A stretch of 29,668 nt of DNA from CAZHOV01 sp964534315 (GCA_964534315.1 CAZHOV010000062.1:1-29668), one strand, 5' to 3'. Positions 1 through 7,526 are shown, numbered from the stretch's first letter. Translations and numbers: made by a program. Notes: a model not told the origin generated them from the letters alone.

Positions 1-949
1 CTGCCCATAGGTCAAATTGATAAATGTAAATCAGATTGGACAGGTATAAATAACGATTGTTGGGGGAGATGGCTACGCCACCGATGTACATGGTGTCTGC
101 TGCAATGACTTGCTGAAAATTACTCAATAAGCCGGTCTCTCGGTCAAAATCGAAAATGAATAAACCGTCAAATTTATTATATCTAACATAGGTATTTCCA
201 TCTGGAGAAAAAACAGCCTGGCCGCTACCATTACTATTTACATGCGAGGAAATGCCTATAGTCTGAATAAAAGTATCTTTAATGCCTTGGGATGTGATTA
301 AAATGGTGTGATATTCATTGCTATCTTCTCTTGGTTGTAGCATCCACCAGTCTTTACTATTTGCATGTTTTACGGCTGTAAGGTAATTAGCTTCTAAAGT
401 GTCTTCAATAATTGGAATATTTTTTTCAAGTATTTCCACATCTTGCCCATCGTTCAATGATTCAAGCTTTGAATAAAATAAAACATCTATGGTAACATCA
501 AAGTTTGGATTAAAAATAAAACTAATCCTTTGATGAATAAGAAAAAAAACACTGTCATTTGCTGGTGAAGGCAGAAAAATGGCACCTTGGTGTACAGCAT
601 ATCCGTCATCGCCCTGATTACCACAATTATTGTCATGTAAATCTCCTGGATTTATTAAACTATTTGCGATAATCTCATGCTCTCTATTTGCAATAAAACA
701 TCCATTGGTGTAGAATAATAGGTTACCTGCGCTGTCAGATATAGAAGCGTTGGTTAGTTCCATATCCAAAATCCGGTCAGTTAGTTTTATTTGTACGGTA
801 TCATTGGAAAAATCAATTTCTGTCCCCCCAAAACGATCATCATTTGGGACAGGTATATCTCCAAAAATCCATTTGTAATCATAATTGGCTTGGGAGTAGC
901 TGGTACTGATTACAAAAAGTAGGAAAAGTAGTAAGGATAAGTATTTCAT
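1..949 (-). CDS. Secreted beta-propeller-like protein, C-terminal part missing (window edge)
   Basis: An open frame runs from an ATG at 949 down to base 2 without a stop, giving 316 visible residues; the C-terminus lies beyond the left edge. Residues 1-20 (MKYLSLLLFLLFVISTSYSQ) form a typical Sec signal peptide. The mature part contains 'FGGTEIDFSN', 'GNLLFYTNG', 'AVFSPDGNTYVRYN' and 'VAISPNNRYLYLSN', short repeats of the WD40/YVTN-like propeller kind in which SPDG/SPNN turns precede a Tyr-rich strand. Saprospirales genomes hold many such proteins, often with a C-terminal PKD and T9SS sorting domain. That ending cannot be seen here, so T9SS export is inference. The next gene on this strand ends 575 bases upstream. 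Function unknown beyond a likely cell-surface or secreted role. Confidence 0.8.
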   Translation of the reverse strand, partial: MKYLSLLLFLLFVISTSYSQANYDYKWIFGDIPVPNDDRFGGTEIDFSNDTVQIKLTDRILDMELTNASISDSAGNLLFYTNGCFIANREHEIIANSLINPGDLHDNNCGNQGDDGYAVHQGAIFLPSPANDSVFFLIHQRISFIFNPNFDVTIDVLFYSKLESLNDGQDVEILEKNIPIIEDTLEANYLTAVKHANSKDWWMLQPREDSNEYHTILITSQGIKDTFIQTIGISSHVNSNGSGQAVFSPDGNTYVRYNKFDGLFIFDFDRETGLLSNFQQVIAADTMYIGGVAISPNNRYLYLSNLIYIYQFDLWA

Positions 950-1053
950 AAAAAAGTAGGTTTTGTCAGAAACAGTTCCATCCCCTTGTTCCATTTAAAT
1001 TTCTCGCAAAGGCGCGATATGGTCGCAAAGGACGGTCATAACGTAGTTCAGTA

Positions 1054-1133
1054 GTGACGTAGTCACGAAAAGTTTCATTCCCTTTTCATTCAAGGTTTCA
1101 TTTGCTTTTCATTTTTAACTCTTCATTCTTAAT
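1054..1133. repeat. Dispersed repeat, copy 1
   Basis: Begins with the interrupted palindrome GTGAC-GTA-GTCAC (1054-1066), followed by CGAA and a pyrimidine-rich part containing TTTTCATTCAAGGTTTCATT and ending CTCTTCATTCTTAAT. The same order of words occurs in the copy at 1442-1528. Just before it, ACGTAGT (1041-1047) echoes the palindrome centre. Confidence 0.7.
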
Positions 1134-1413
1134 CCTTCGTCCACTCTAACATTTTTTAGGCCTCTGCCCTAGTAGCCAAAATCTATAATCCCCCCTTTCC
1201 AGTGGCCTAATCTTAGGTTTTACATATAAAGCCAATGAAAGGAATAAAGAGGATTTAAAAGTGACGATTTTATCCTTAAGTATTCATTCTCATAATTAAA
1301 TTCGATCAGTAAATACTCTTTGCTGGGAACAAAAGATTCTTCTAAAGGTTAACTCACCATATTTCGTCCAATTTCTTAATTAATCGCGGCCAGAAGCCTC
1401 TTTAATTGCGTGA

Positions 1414-1431
1414 GCGGACGAGAACGTCCGC
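1414..1431. repeat. Perfect hairpin next to repeat copy 2
   Basis: GCGGACG, loop AGAA, CGTCCGC: a 7-bp GC-rich stem with a four-base loop, ten bases before repeat copy 2. No T-tract follows on either strand, so it does not look like an ordinary terminator. It may belong to the same repeat element. Confidence 0.6.
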
Positions 1432-1441
1432 ACGAACAAAG

Positions 1442-1528
1442 GTGACGTAGTCACGAAGCGTTTAATTCCTTTTTCATTCAAGGTTTCATTCCCTTTTCAT
1501 TCTTAACTCTTAACTCTTCATTCTTAAT
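1442..1528. repeat. Dispersed repeat, copy 2, overlapping a stop codon
   Basis: Starts with the same GTGACGTAGTCAC palindrome (1442-1454) and repeats the words of copy 1 in the same order, with TAACTCT duplicated. Its end overlaps the stop codon (1524-1526) of the minus-strand CPBP protease gene. Confidence 0.7.
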
Positions 1529-2255
1529 TACTACCTCCTCTCTTCACCCTCATCTCCGGATTAAAATACAACCCCACCACATCAGCAGATAAGGATAAAA
1601 TTACGTGCATTACCACGATCGCCCAGATATTTCCTGTACTTAATGTTATGTAACAAAGTAAAATCCCAAAAGGAACCGAACCAATCGTCTCCGTCATGCC
1701 CTTGTGAATATGCGCAAAGGAATAAATGATCACATTAACCGCAATGGCTAGCCAAACGCCCATCACCGGGATGCAGGCATACAACAAAAATCCTCTGAAC
1801 ATGATCTCATAACCAACAATAAAAAGGGTGGAAGTCACCAAACTAACGACTAAGGTTTTTAAATCCCACTCGTTGAAACGGATCAGCGGATAGATATTGT
1901 AATTGGCAGGACGCCGCCCCTGGATGATGTTTAGCGTGAGAATGATCCCCCCTCCGATTAACATCCACCAGTAAGTGGACGACTTGGTAATAGGCCCCAT
2001 CCCATAAGCACTTAGCGGCTCCTTTAGGTAGAATAAAATCAATACGATAGATAAGACGCCCAATAAGAAAAAGCCCAGTAGCTTCACCGTTACGACCCAA
2101 TAATATACGCCCTTATCTTCTCCATTTTTCTCTTTTAGATTCTTCAGAAATTTTGGGGAAAGATAAACACCTAAATAAATCAAAAACCCAATAGTCAACG
2201 CCGCAATGGCCGTAAAAGCAGGTAAGTGTTCCGGATTCCAGGAAAAATCAATCAT
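1524..2255 (-). CDS. CPBP (CAAX/Abi) family intramembrane protease
   Basis: A 243-residue multi-pass membrane protein with about seven hydrophobic segments. The three family motifs are in order: E150-x3-R154 in 'GYEIMFRGFLLY', 'FAHIHKG' with H182, and 'VVMHVILSLSAD' with H217. These residues line the active site of Rce1-like glutamic endopeptidases. The family motif normally starts with two glutamates (EExxxR), but here the first position is Tyr149, so activity may be altered. The usual Asn four residues after the third-motif His is Ser221. Members act as prenyl-protein proteases, in immunity to self-produced bacteriocins, or have no known role; nothing nearby tells which. The stop codon lies inside a dispersed repeat. 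A TATCTTTG element sits 22 bases upstream of the ATG. Confidence 0.85.
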   Translation of the reverse strand: MIDFSWNPEHLPAFTAIAALTIGFLIYLGVYLSPKFLKNLKEKNGEDKGVYYWVVTVKLLGFFLLGVLSIVLILFYLKEPLSAYGMGPITKSSTYWWMLIGGGIILTLNIIQGRRPANYNIYPLIRFNEWDLKTLVVSLVTSTLFIVGYEIMFRGFLLYACIPVMGVWLAIAVNVIIYSFAHIHKGMTETIGSVPFGILLCYITLSTGNIWAIVVMHVILSLSADVVGLYFNPEMRVKRGGSN

Positions 2256-2277
2256 AGCAGTGATTTATGAAAAAGCT

Positions 2278-2285
2278 CAAAGATA
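2278..2285 (-). promoter_or_regulatory. Candidate -7 element for the CPBP protease gene
   Basis: The minus strand reads TATCTTTG, fitting the Bacteroidota -7 consensus TANNTTTG, 22 bases before the start codon. No TTG is at the expected -33 distance. Confidence 0.4.
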
Positions 2286-2430
2286 AGGAAAAAGAAAGCC
2301 ACTAATAGCTCGTCCGTGAAGATCCCCCTAATCCCAAATAATCCGTGTTCCATCCTGAAAGCATAGGTACAAGGAACAAGGAAGGTAAAGTATATTTATC
2401 TTCTCTTTTCTTTGCGAGAAACCAAAAGCA

Positions 2431-3084
2431 TTATTCAAAAAACCGAAGCACTTCCACCTCCACATTACCCATCTCCTCCGGCGCCGCTACATAACACTTA
2501 TACGCCTCATCCAAATCGACCTCCTTCAAATGCCACCACTGATCTTCCAGGAAAATGAGCTCCCCTAGGGCATTGATCTGTTTTAAACTATTCGAAAAGC
2601 CTTTCCCTTCTGCTTTGATCGCAGCCTCTTTTTTTGACCAGATTTCAAAAAACAGGTCTTCCGGCCTTTGCATTTTATTCAAAATATCCAATTCTGTTTC
2701 CGTTAATACCGACCGGAAATCGTAAGGCTTGATCGGCCTGATACGCTCCACATCAATACCAATCGGGTGGGGCGCAAACGTACAAACCACATATTCACCG
2801 GAGTGGGAAATATTAAAATCGAGGGAAATGCTCAGCGAAGGGCGGCTGTATTTGCTGATCTGTAGTTCTGTCAACAAAGTAGGGGAGTAGCCATATTTTT
2901 TCAATCCATGCCCAAGCAATAACTTACCTAATAAGGAGGCTTGCCGGTCTTGCCACCGCACATACCGCTCCATTTTTGCATGTAATACCTCTGGTACCTC
3001 ATTCAACAAGGCTTTCCACCGCAGAGTATCCAATTCCTGATCATTACGGGCAGCAAAAACAGTTATGTGGCTCAACTTCTTCAA
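2431..3084 (-). CDS. 4'-phosphopantetheinyl transferase, Sfp type
   Basis: A 217-residue enzyme expected to move the phosphopantetheine arm of CoA onto a serine of acyl or peptidyl carrier proteins. The family signature is complete: 'IGIDVE' with D111 and E113 (Mg binding), and 'WSKKEAAIKAEGKGF' with W149, K152, E153 and K157. 'NISHS' at 91-95 is the usual motif before the first signature. Length fits the two-domain Sfp/AcpT type rather than the short AcpS. No polyketide or peptide synthase lies nearby, so the partner carrier protein is unknown. The start is a TTG at 3084; reading upstream in frame there is no ATG or GTG before the stop at 3121-3123. A TATCTTTG element 23 bases upstream supports this start. 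Confidence 0.9.
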   Translation of the reverse strand: MKKLSHITVFAARNDQELDTLRWKALLNEVPEVLHAKMERYVRWQDRQASLLGKLLLGHGLKKYGYSPTLLTELQISKYSRPSLSISLDFNISHSGEYVVCTFAPHPIGIDVERIRPIKPYDFRSVLTETELDILNKMQRPEDLFFEIWSKKEAAIKAEGKGFSNSLKQINALGELIFLEDQWWHLKEVDLDEAYKCYVAAPEEMGNVEVEVLRFFE

Positions 3085-3107
3085 AAGAATGGAAATTATC
3101 TTTGGAT

Positions 3108-3115
3108 CAAAGATA
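3108..3115 (-). promoter_or_regulatory. Candidate -7 element for the phosphopantetheinyl transferase gene
   Basis: The minus strand reads TATCTTTG, 23 bases before the TTG start, almost the same sequence and spacing as upstream of the CPBP protease gene. No clear -33 TTG; that position falls in the stem-loop at 3128-3171. Confidence 0.4.
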
Positions 3116-3127
3116 AAAGATTAATAT

Positions 3128-3171
3128 GAGGTATCCCGTCCTGCATTAAGTAATGAGGGACGGGATACCTC
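3128..3171. repeat. Strong stem-loop in a hairpin-rich intergenic region
   Basis: GAGGTATCCCGTCC (3128-3141) pairs perfectly with GGACGGGATACCTC (3158-3171). Inside the loop, CATTA and TAATG can pair further. No T-tract follows on either strand, which argues against a simple terminator. It lies just upstream of the phosphopantetheinyl transferase gene. Confidence 0.75.
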
Positions 3172-3196
3172 AAAAGGTCTATTTTGCAAAATTTTA

Positions 3197-3239
3197 GCAG
3201 GTCTATACCTAAGTTTCAGGCAAAAAATTTACGACCTGC
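3197..3239. repeat. Second stem-loop in the hairpin-rich region
   Basis: GCAGGTC (3197-3203) pairs with GACCTGC (3233-3239) around a 29-base loop. Weaker than its neighbours, but it fills the space between the two strong stem-loops. Confidence 0.45.
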
Positions 3240-3245
3240 AAATGG

Positions 3246-3300
3246 TTTTTAAAAAGGGAAGCCTGAATTTTTCCAAAATTCAGGCTTCCCTTTTTAAAAA
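3246..3300. terminator. Long perfect stem-loop, likely bidirectional terminator
   Basis: A 26-bp perfect inverted repeat with a three-base loop (TCC at 3272-3274). Arms are 3246-3271 and 3275-3300; the core is AAGGGAAGCCTGAATTTT and both ends are A/T runs, so a U-tract is produced on either strand. It lies 28 bases after the stop of the DUF1573 gene on the minus strand, where it would end that transcript. Confidence 0.8.
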
Positions 3301-3328
3301 TTCCTTCTCAAGGTGTTATTTTAAGATA

Positions 3329-3754
3329 TCACTTATTCAAATTCTCCTGCTCGGCAGCCTCAACTTTACCTTTTATCGACAATCGGATAATCTTGTCAGA
3401 ACGGTTGGTATTGACGCGTACTGATTTATGGAATGGCCCTGCCTTCCGGGCATTGTAGGTAGCCGTAATCGTAGTTGATGCTCCCGGCGCTATAGGGTCC
3501 TTATCGTAACCGGTAGCCGTACATCCGCACGAACCTTTTACGTTGGTCAAAATCAGGGGTTCATCGCCTGTATTGGTAAGCTTGAATTCCGCTTTGGCAG
3601 GCACGTTTTGAGGGATACTTCCAAAATCGTAATCCTTTGTTTCCCACTCGATACCATCATCCGGAGGAGTCGGTAGTTGAACGCTATCCTGAGCCGTTAG
3701 CATAACAGAACCAAGAAATAAAAACAAAAGGGGAAATAATACATGCTTTTTCAT
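3329..3754 (-). CDS. DUF1573 domain protein, exported
   Basis: A 141-residue protein with a signal peptide (residues 1-21, ending 'VMLTAQ') and one DUF1573 domain at about 36-132. The domain has the family's opening 'WETKDYDFGSIPQN', the phrase 'FKLTNTGDEPLILTNVKGSCGC' in shortened form at 57-78, and the late strand 'IRLSIKGKV'. The CGC motif at 76-78 is typical. DUF1573 has an immunoglobulin-like fold related to ASH/MSP domains and is very common in Bacteroidota; its function is not established. The gene is preceded by a TATATTTG element and followed by a strong terminator, so it is probably transcribed alone. It is divergent from the histidine kinase gene. Confidence 0.85.
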   Translation of the reverse strand: MKKHVLFPLLFLFLGSVMLTAQDSVQLPTPPDDGIEWETKDYDFGSIPQNVPAKAEFKLTNTGDEPLILTNVKGSCGCTATGYDKDPIAPGASTTITATYNARKAGPFHKSVRVNTNRSDKIIRLSIKGKVEAAEQENLNK

Positions 3755-3801
3755 AATGCTAAATTTTAAATGATGAGATTTTTTTCGTGCGAATGACCCA
3801 A

Positions 3802-3809
3802 CAAATATA
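3802..3809 (-). promoter_or_regulatory. Candidate -7 element for the DUF1573 gene
   Basis: The minus strand reads TATATTTG, matching TANNTTTG, 47 bases before the ATG. No clear -33 element. Confidence 0.4.
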
Positions 3810-3875
3810 TTTGAGTTTACGCGAACTCCCTGTTAATGGTCATTCAATTAATGTTAATACCCTGTTAACACTGGA

Positions 3876-3904
3876 TTTGGGAATTATTTTAAAGGTTACC
3901 TTTG
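3876..3904 (+). promoter_or_regulatory. Promoter of the histidine kinase gene
   Basis: TTTG (3876-3879), 17 bases, then TACCTTTG (3897-3904). Both halves of the Bacteroidota consensus are present with an allowed spacing. Transcription would start near 3911, leaving about 23 bases before the TTG start codon. Confidence 0.6.
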
Positions 3905-3933
3905 TTATCTGAACAGATCAAAAAACATTCCAG

Positions 3934-5220
3934 TTGAAAAACCGAACGATTAAAGGTGTCGTTTTTTTCGGATCATTGGCGATCCTGAGCATCATTGCCA
4001 TACAGGCATTTATGATGGTGCAAACCTGGAATATCGAAGAGGAAAAATTCGAAGAAAAAGTACGCATCGCCCTGATTAATGTCGCCAATGATCTCGCCGA
4101 TGTTAGTGATTATCCGCTTCCCTCCAAGGATATGGTCAATCAGCTTTCGCCAGACTATTTTGTGGTCAATATCAACAACGTCATCAATGCGAACAACCTG
4201 GACTATTTCCTCCAAAAAGAAATCGAAGCGGTTGCCCTTAGCGAAGATTTTGAATATTGGATCTATGATTGTACCAGCCAGGATATGATGTACGGCAATT
4301 ATATCTCTTATCCTAAAGGCGTCACCCCCGCTTCGGAGAAAAGAGATGACCTGCCCACCTACGACGAGTCCGAGTACTATTTTGGCATCCGGTTCCCAAA
4401 TCGTACCAGCTATCTATTGGGAAATATGAGAATTCCTTTAGTCTTTTCCTTTATCCTTTTCATAACTATTATCTTTTTCCTCTATTCCATCTTCGTCATC
4501 CTCCGCCAAAAGGCCCTTTCTGAGATGCAGAAAGACTTTATCAATAATATGACGCATGAGTTTAAAACCCCGATTTCTACCATCAAAATCTCTTCCGATT
4601 TCTTCCTGAGGCAACCCTCCATAAAAGAAGATAAACGGCTCAAAAAATACGCCCAGATCATCAAAGAACAAAATGAGCGCCTCAATAACCAAGTCGAAAA
4701 TGTACTCCAAATCGCCAAAATTGACCAGGAGAGCTTCAAACTGGATAAGGAGGTCATTAATTTAAATCTTCTCATCCAAGAAATTATTTTAAGCACGGAA
4801 GTCAAAGTAAATCAGTTGAACGGATGCCTGAAAACCGATCTGCAAGCGCCAATTTCATTAGTCAAGGCAGATAAATTACACCTCAGTAATATTTTACACA
4901 ATTTACTTGATAACGCGATCAAATATTGTAAGCATTCGCCGGAAATTACCATACGTACCAAAATAGAAGGTAAAAAATTACTTCTGGCTGTCAAAGACAA
5001 AGGGGTGGGCATAAAGAAGGAATACCAGTCTAAAGTCTTTAAAAAATTCTTCCGGGTCCCTACCGGAAATGTACATAATGTGAAAGGATTTGGACTAGGG
5101 CTTTTCTACATCAAAAAAATATGCGACGCCCACGGTTGGAAGGTCAGATTGGATAGTGAAGAAAATATCGGTACTAAAATATCCATTCTATTTCCGATTC
5201 ATCAACCTCAGACAGCCTAA
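3934..5220 (+). CDS. Sensor histidine kinase, orphan
   Basis: A 428-residue membrane-bound two-component kinase. TM segment 1 is at about 8-28, an extracytoplasmic sensor region of roughly 135 residues follows, and TM segment 2 is at about 166-190. The HisKA domain contains 'MTHEFKTP' with the phosphorylated H208. The ATPase domain has the N box 'LHNLLDNAIKYC' (N323, N327), the G1 box 'DKGVGI' at 355-360, an F box 'FKKFFRV' and the G2 box 'GFGLGL' at 385-390. All catalytic motifs are intact. The sensor region matches nothing I recognise, so the signal is unknown. No response regulator gene is adjacent. The start is TTG; the next in-frame Met is inside TM1, and a promoter lies 29 bases upstream. 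The stop overlaps the convergent lipoprotein gene by four bases. Confidence 0.92.
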   Translation: MKNRTIKGVVFFGSLAILSIIAIQAFMMVQTWNIEEEKFEEKVRIALINVANDLADVSDYPLPSKDMVNQLSPDYFVVNINNVINANNLDYFLQKEIEAVALSEDFEYWIYDCTSQDMMYGNYISYPKGVTPASEKRDDLPTYDESEYYFGIRFPNRTSYLLGNMRIPLVFSFILFITIIFFLYSIFVILRQKALSEMQKDFINNMTHEFKTPISTIKISSDFFLRQPSIKEDKRLKKYAQIIKEQNERLNNQVENVLQIAKIDQESFKLDKEVINLNLLIQEIILSTEVKVNQLNGCLKTDLQAPISLVKADKLHLSNILHNLLDNAIKYCKHSPEITIRTKIEGKKLLLAVKDKGVGIKKEYQSKVFKKFFRVPTGNVHNVKGFGLGLFYIKKICDAHGWKVRLDSEENIGTKISILFPIHQPQTA

Positions 5221-5792
5221 TTCCGGCCACTATTCCAGGTCACAACCAACGAAATTTCTTCCTCGCTGGATAATAATCCCTCTTGTCTGGTCTTGATGGT
5301 ATATCCGTTTTCCGGCTTGTAGGAAAGATATTGATCTGTTGTGGCGATAGCACTTTCCATTTGCTTTTCAATCTCAATATGCACTACTTCACCATTCAAA
5401 AAATGAACTTTCATTTTTTTTACCGGAATATCTTCCACTTTTGCTTCAAAATGGAGTTGTCGGAGCTGATCGTCCCGATCCAAAATCGTATCGATTTGAT
5501 ACTTATCAATCCACGATAATTTATTAATATCGGCATTGACAAAAGGAGCAAATTCATTTTCCAGATCAAAGGAATCGAGCTTCTGGAATTCTTCTTCTCC
5601 TTTATAGGTAATCGTTTTCTCAATAGCTTTAATATCAGCAAGCCGCCTCGCTTCGCTATCCATAAATCCTTCAAGATCGAAAAAAGGGGATTCCTTCTTT
5701 TCAACTTCGCCGTTTTCCAGGGTTTTAATACATCCTGTAAAAGTAAAGCCGGAAATAACTACCAAAAAAAACAGGTAAGTAACCTTTTTCAT
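5217..5792 (-). CDS. Hypothetical lipoprotein
   Basis: A 191-residue protein with a lipoprotein signal peptide: basic start, hydrophobic stretch, then lipobox 'TFTGC' with the lipidated Cys21. The rest is charged and soluble ('FFDLEGFMDSEARRLADIKAIEKTITYKGEEEFQKL' region at about 38-73), with alternating strands such as 'KKMKVHFLNGEVVHIEIEK' near 125-143 suggesting a beta-rich fold. I do not recognise the family. It should be anchored in the inner or outer membrane facing the periplasm. It lies 92 bases downstream of gpmI in the same direction and may share its transcript. Its last four bases overlap the stop of the histidine kinase gene. Confidence 0.75.
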   Translation of the reverse strand: MKKVTYLFFLVVISGFTFTGCIKTLENGEVEKKESPFFDLEGFMDSEARRLADIKAIEKTITYKGEEEFQKLDSFDLENEFAPFVNADINKLSWIDKYQIDTILDRDDQLRQLHFEAKVEDIPVKKMKVHFLNGEVVHIEIEKQMESAIATTDQYLSYKPENGYTIKTRQEGLLSSEEEISLVVTWNSGRN

Positions 5793-5884
5793 AAATTAGA
5801 ATACATTGAAATTTGACTTCATCAACCAATAAAAGAACCAACCATTCTAACCTTAAGGGTAACAAAAGGTTCAAACTACGTCAC

Positions 5885-7441
5885 TTAAGCGCTTTTCACG
5901 GCAGATTTTTTATTGATGAGTAGTGAATGCCCGGTCATATTTCCCGGCTGATCGATTCCCAGTATAGTCAATAGCGTCGGCGCCACGTCTGCCAATTTAC
6001 CATTTTCAACCTTGTAATCGGCAGCATCTGCGCCTACATAAATACAAGGTACCGGATTTTTGGTATGAGCAGTATTTGGCGTACCATCTTTATTGATCAT
6101 GTAGTCAGAATTTCCGTGATCCGCAATAATAATTACCCCGTAATCGTGGGCGGAAGCAATCTTTAATAATCGTTCTAAACATTGATCAACGGTTTCTGCC
6201 GCTTTCATGGCCGCTTCAAAAACGCCGGTATGTCCCACCATATCCGTATTGGCATAATTCAAACAGATGAAATCCGGCATATTGGCCTCTATTTCTTGAA
6301 TGATCGCATCGGTTATTTCAATGGCGCTCATTTCAGGCTGGAGGTCATAAGTGGCCACTTTGGGAGACGGTATTAAGATGCGTTTCTCTTCTTCAAAAGG
6401 CTCTTCACGACCTCCATTGAAAAAGAAGGTAACGTGGGGATATTTTTCTGTTTCTGCAATTCTTACCTGTGTTTTTCCTATTTTGGAAAGCACCTCACCA
6501 AGCGTACCATCAACATCTTCTTTTTCAAATACCACTTTTATTCCTTTAAAGGTTTCATCATAACGGGTCATAGTAACGTAATGTAACTTCAATGGCTGCA
6601 TGTCATAATCCTCAAAAGATTGTTGGGTTAAGACGGTAGTTAGCTGCCGGGGGCGATCCGTTCTGAAGTTAAAAAAGATAACCACATCGCCTTCCTCTAT
6701 TGTAGCAATAGGCTCATTTGCTTGGTTAACCGCTACGATCGGTTTTAAAAATTCATCAGTAACGTCCTGATCATACTGCTTTTTCATGGCAGATAGAACA
6801 TCTGTCGCCTTTTCCCCTTCCCCTTTGACCAAAAGGTCGTAAGCAAGTTTGATGCGCTCCCATCGTTTATCCCGGTCCATTGCGTAGTACCTTCCGATAA
6901 CCGAAGCCAGTTGTGTTGGTTGATCTTCAATATGGTCCAACACTTCTTTCAAGTATCCCAACCCTCCTTTCGGATCAGTATCTCTACCGTCAGTAAATGC
7001 ATGAATGAAAATATTTTTCAGCCCTTGATCGGTAGCCATATCGGTAAGCGCTAATAAATGATTAGAATGAGAATGCACCCCTCCATCAGAGACCAACCCC
7101 ATAAAATGAACAGATTTATGGTGCTTCCCGGCATACTCAAAGGCTTCCTGAAGGATGGGATTTTGCTGAAGTTCTCCATCTTTTACGGCTTTGTTGATCC
7201 GGGCAAGTTCCTGGTAAACAACCCTTCCGGCACCAATATTCAAATGACCTACTTCAGAATTTCCCATTTGCCCCTCCGGTAGCCCTACCTGCTCGCCATA
7301 AGTGATGAGCTCGGCATTGGGATAATCCCGGTATAAGCTGTCCATAAACGGGGTTTTGGCCTGGGCAATAGCACTGACTTCAGGGTTCGGGCCATGTCCC
7401 CAACCATCGAGGATAATTAAAAAAGCACGCTTGTCATTCAT
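5885..7441 (-). CDS. gpmI: 2,3-bisphosphoglycerate-independent phosphoglycerate mutase
   Basis: A 518-residue cytoplasmic enzyme of glycolysis and gluconeogenesis that interconverts 3- and 2-phosphoglycerate through a phosphoserine intermediate with two Mn ions. Visible features are 'LDGWG' with metal ligand D12, the nucleophile S62 in 'MGNSEVGH', 'DGRDTDPKGG' in the substrate domain, 'DMVGHTG' and 'DHGNSDYM' as metal-binding motifs of the alkaline-phosphatase fold, and 'HTKNPVP' near the end. Length matches the usual 510-515 residues. All expected residues are present. It is divergent from the DUF4271 gene. A two-part promoter lies at 7527-7557, and the leader of about 80 bases can form a hairpin (7471-7504). 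Confidence 0.97.
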   Translation of the reverse strand: MNDKRAFLIILDGWGHGPNPEVSAIAQAKTPFMDSLYRDYPNAELITYGEQVGLPEGQMGNSEVGHLNIGAGRVVYQELARINKAVKDGELQQNPILQEAFEYAGKHHKSVHFMGLVSDGGVHSHSNHLLALTDMATDQGLKNIFIHAFTDGRDTDPKGGLGYLKEVLDHIEDQPTQLASVIGRYYAMDRDKRWERIKLAYDLLVKGEGEKATDVLSAMKKQYDQDVTDEFLKPIVAVNQANEPIATIEEGDVVIFFNFRTDRPRQLTTVLTQQSFEDYDMQPLKLHYVTMTRYDETFKGIKVVFEKEDVDGTLGEVLSKIGKTQVRIAETEKYPHVTFFFNGGREEPFEEEKRILIPSPKVATYDLQPEMSAIEITDAIIQEIEANMPDFICLNYANTDMVGHTGVFEAAMKAAETVDQCLERLLKIASAHDYGVIIIADHGNSDYMINKDGTPNTAHTKNPVPCIYVGADAADYKVENGKLADVAPTLLTILGIDQPGNMTGHSLLINKKSAVKSA

Positions 7442-7470
7442 AATAGGGCAATTTATTTATAAAATTCCTT

Positions 7471-7504
7471 AGAGGGAGTCTAAAAGACTTTTTAGACGGC
7501 CTCT
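7471..7504 (-). repeat. Hairpin in the gpmI leader
   Basis: GTCTAAAA (7478-7485), loop GACT, TTTTAGAC (7490-7497). A second 5-bp stem AGAGG/CCTCT extends it across a 2x2 internal loop. It lies between the predicted transcription start and the gpmI start codon, so it would be in the mRNA leader. Confidence 0.6.
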
Positions 7505-7526
7505 TACCAGTAAACATTTGCAAACT

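Larger units (their letters stand above)
950..1523. other. Gene-free stretch with dispersed repeats
   Basis: No convincing gene in 574 bases. It holds two copies of a roughly 80-base repeat (1054-1133 and 1442-1528) and two short perfect hairpins near the second copy. Between them (1223-1348, minus) lies a stop-bounded stretch of 42 codons without a usable start, possibly a decayed gene fragment. Confidence 0.6.

Noticed and set aside
1223..1348. A 42-codon protein-like stretch on the minus strand in the first gene-free region (contains 'KEYLLIEFNYENEYLRI')
   Set aside because: It is bounded by stops and has no start codon apart from its last codon. It may be a relic, but there is too little to identify.
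3242..3424. A 60-codon plus-strand frame over the terminator and the end of the DUF1573 gene
   Set aside because: It is made largely of the inverted repeat and the antisense of a real gene.
5849..5871. Inverted repeat AACCTT/AAGGTT after gpmI as a terminator
   Set aside because: Only 6 bp with an 11-base loop and no T-tract; too weak to call.
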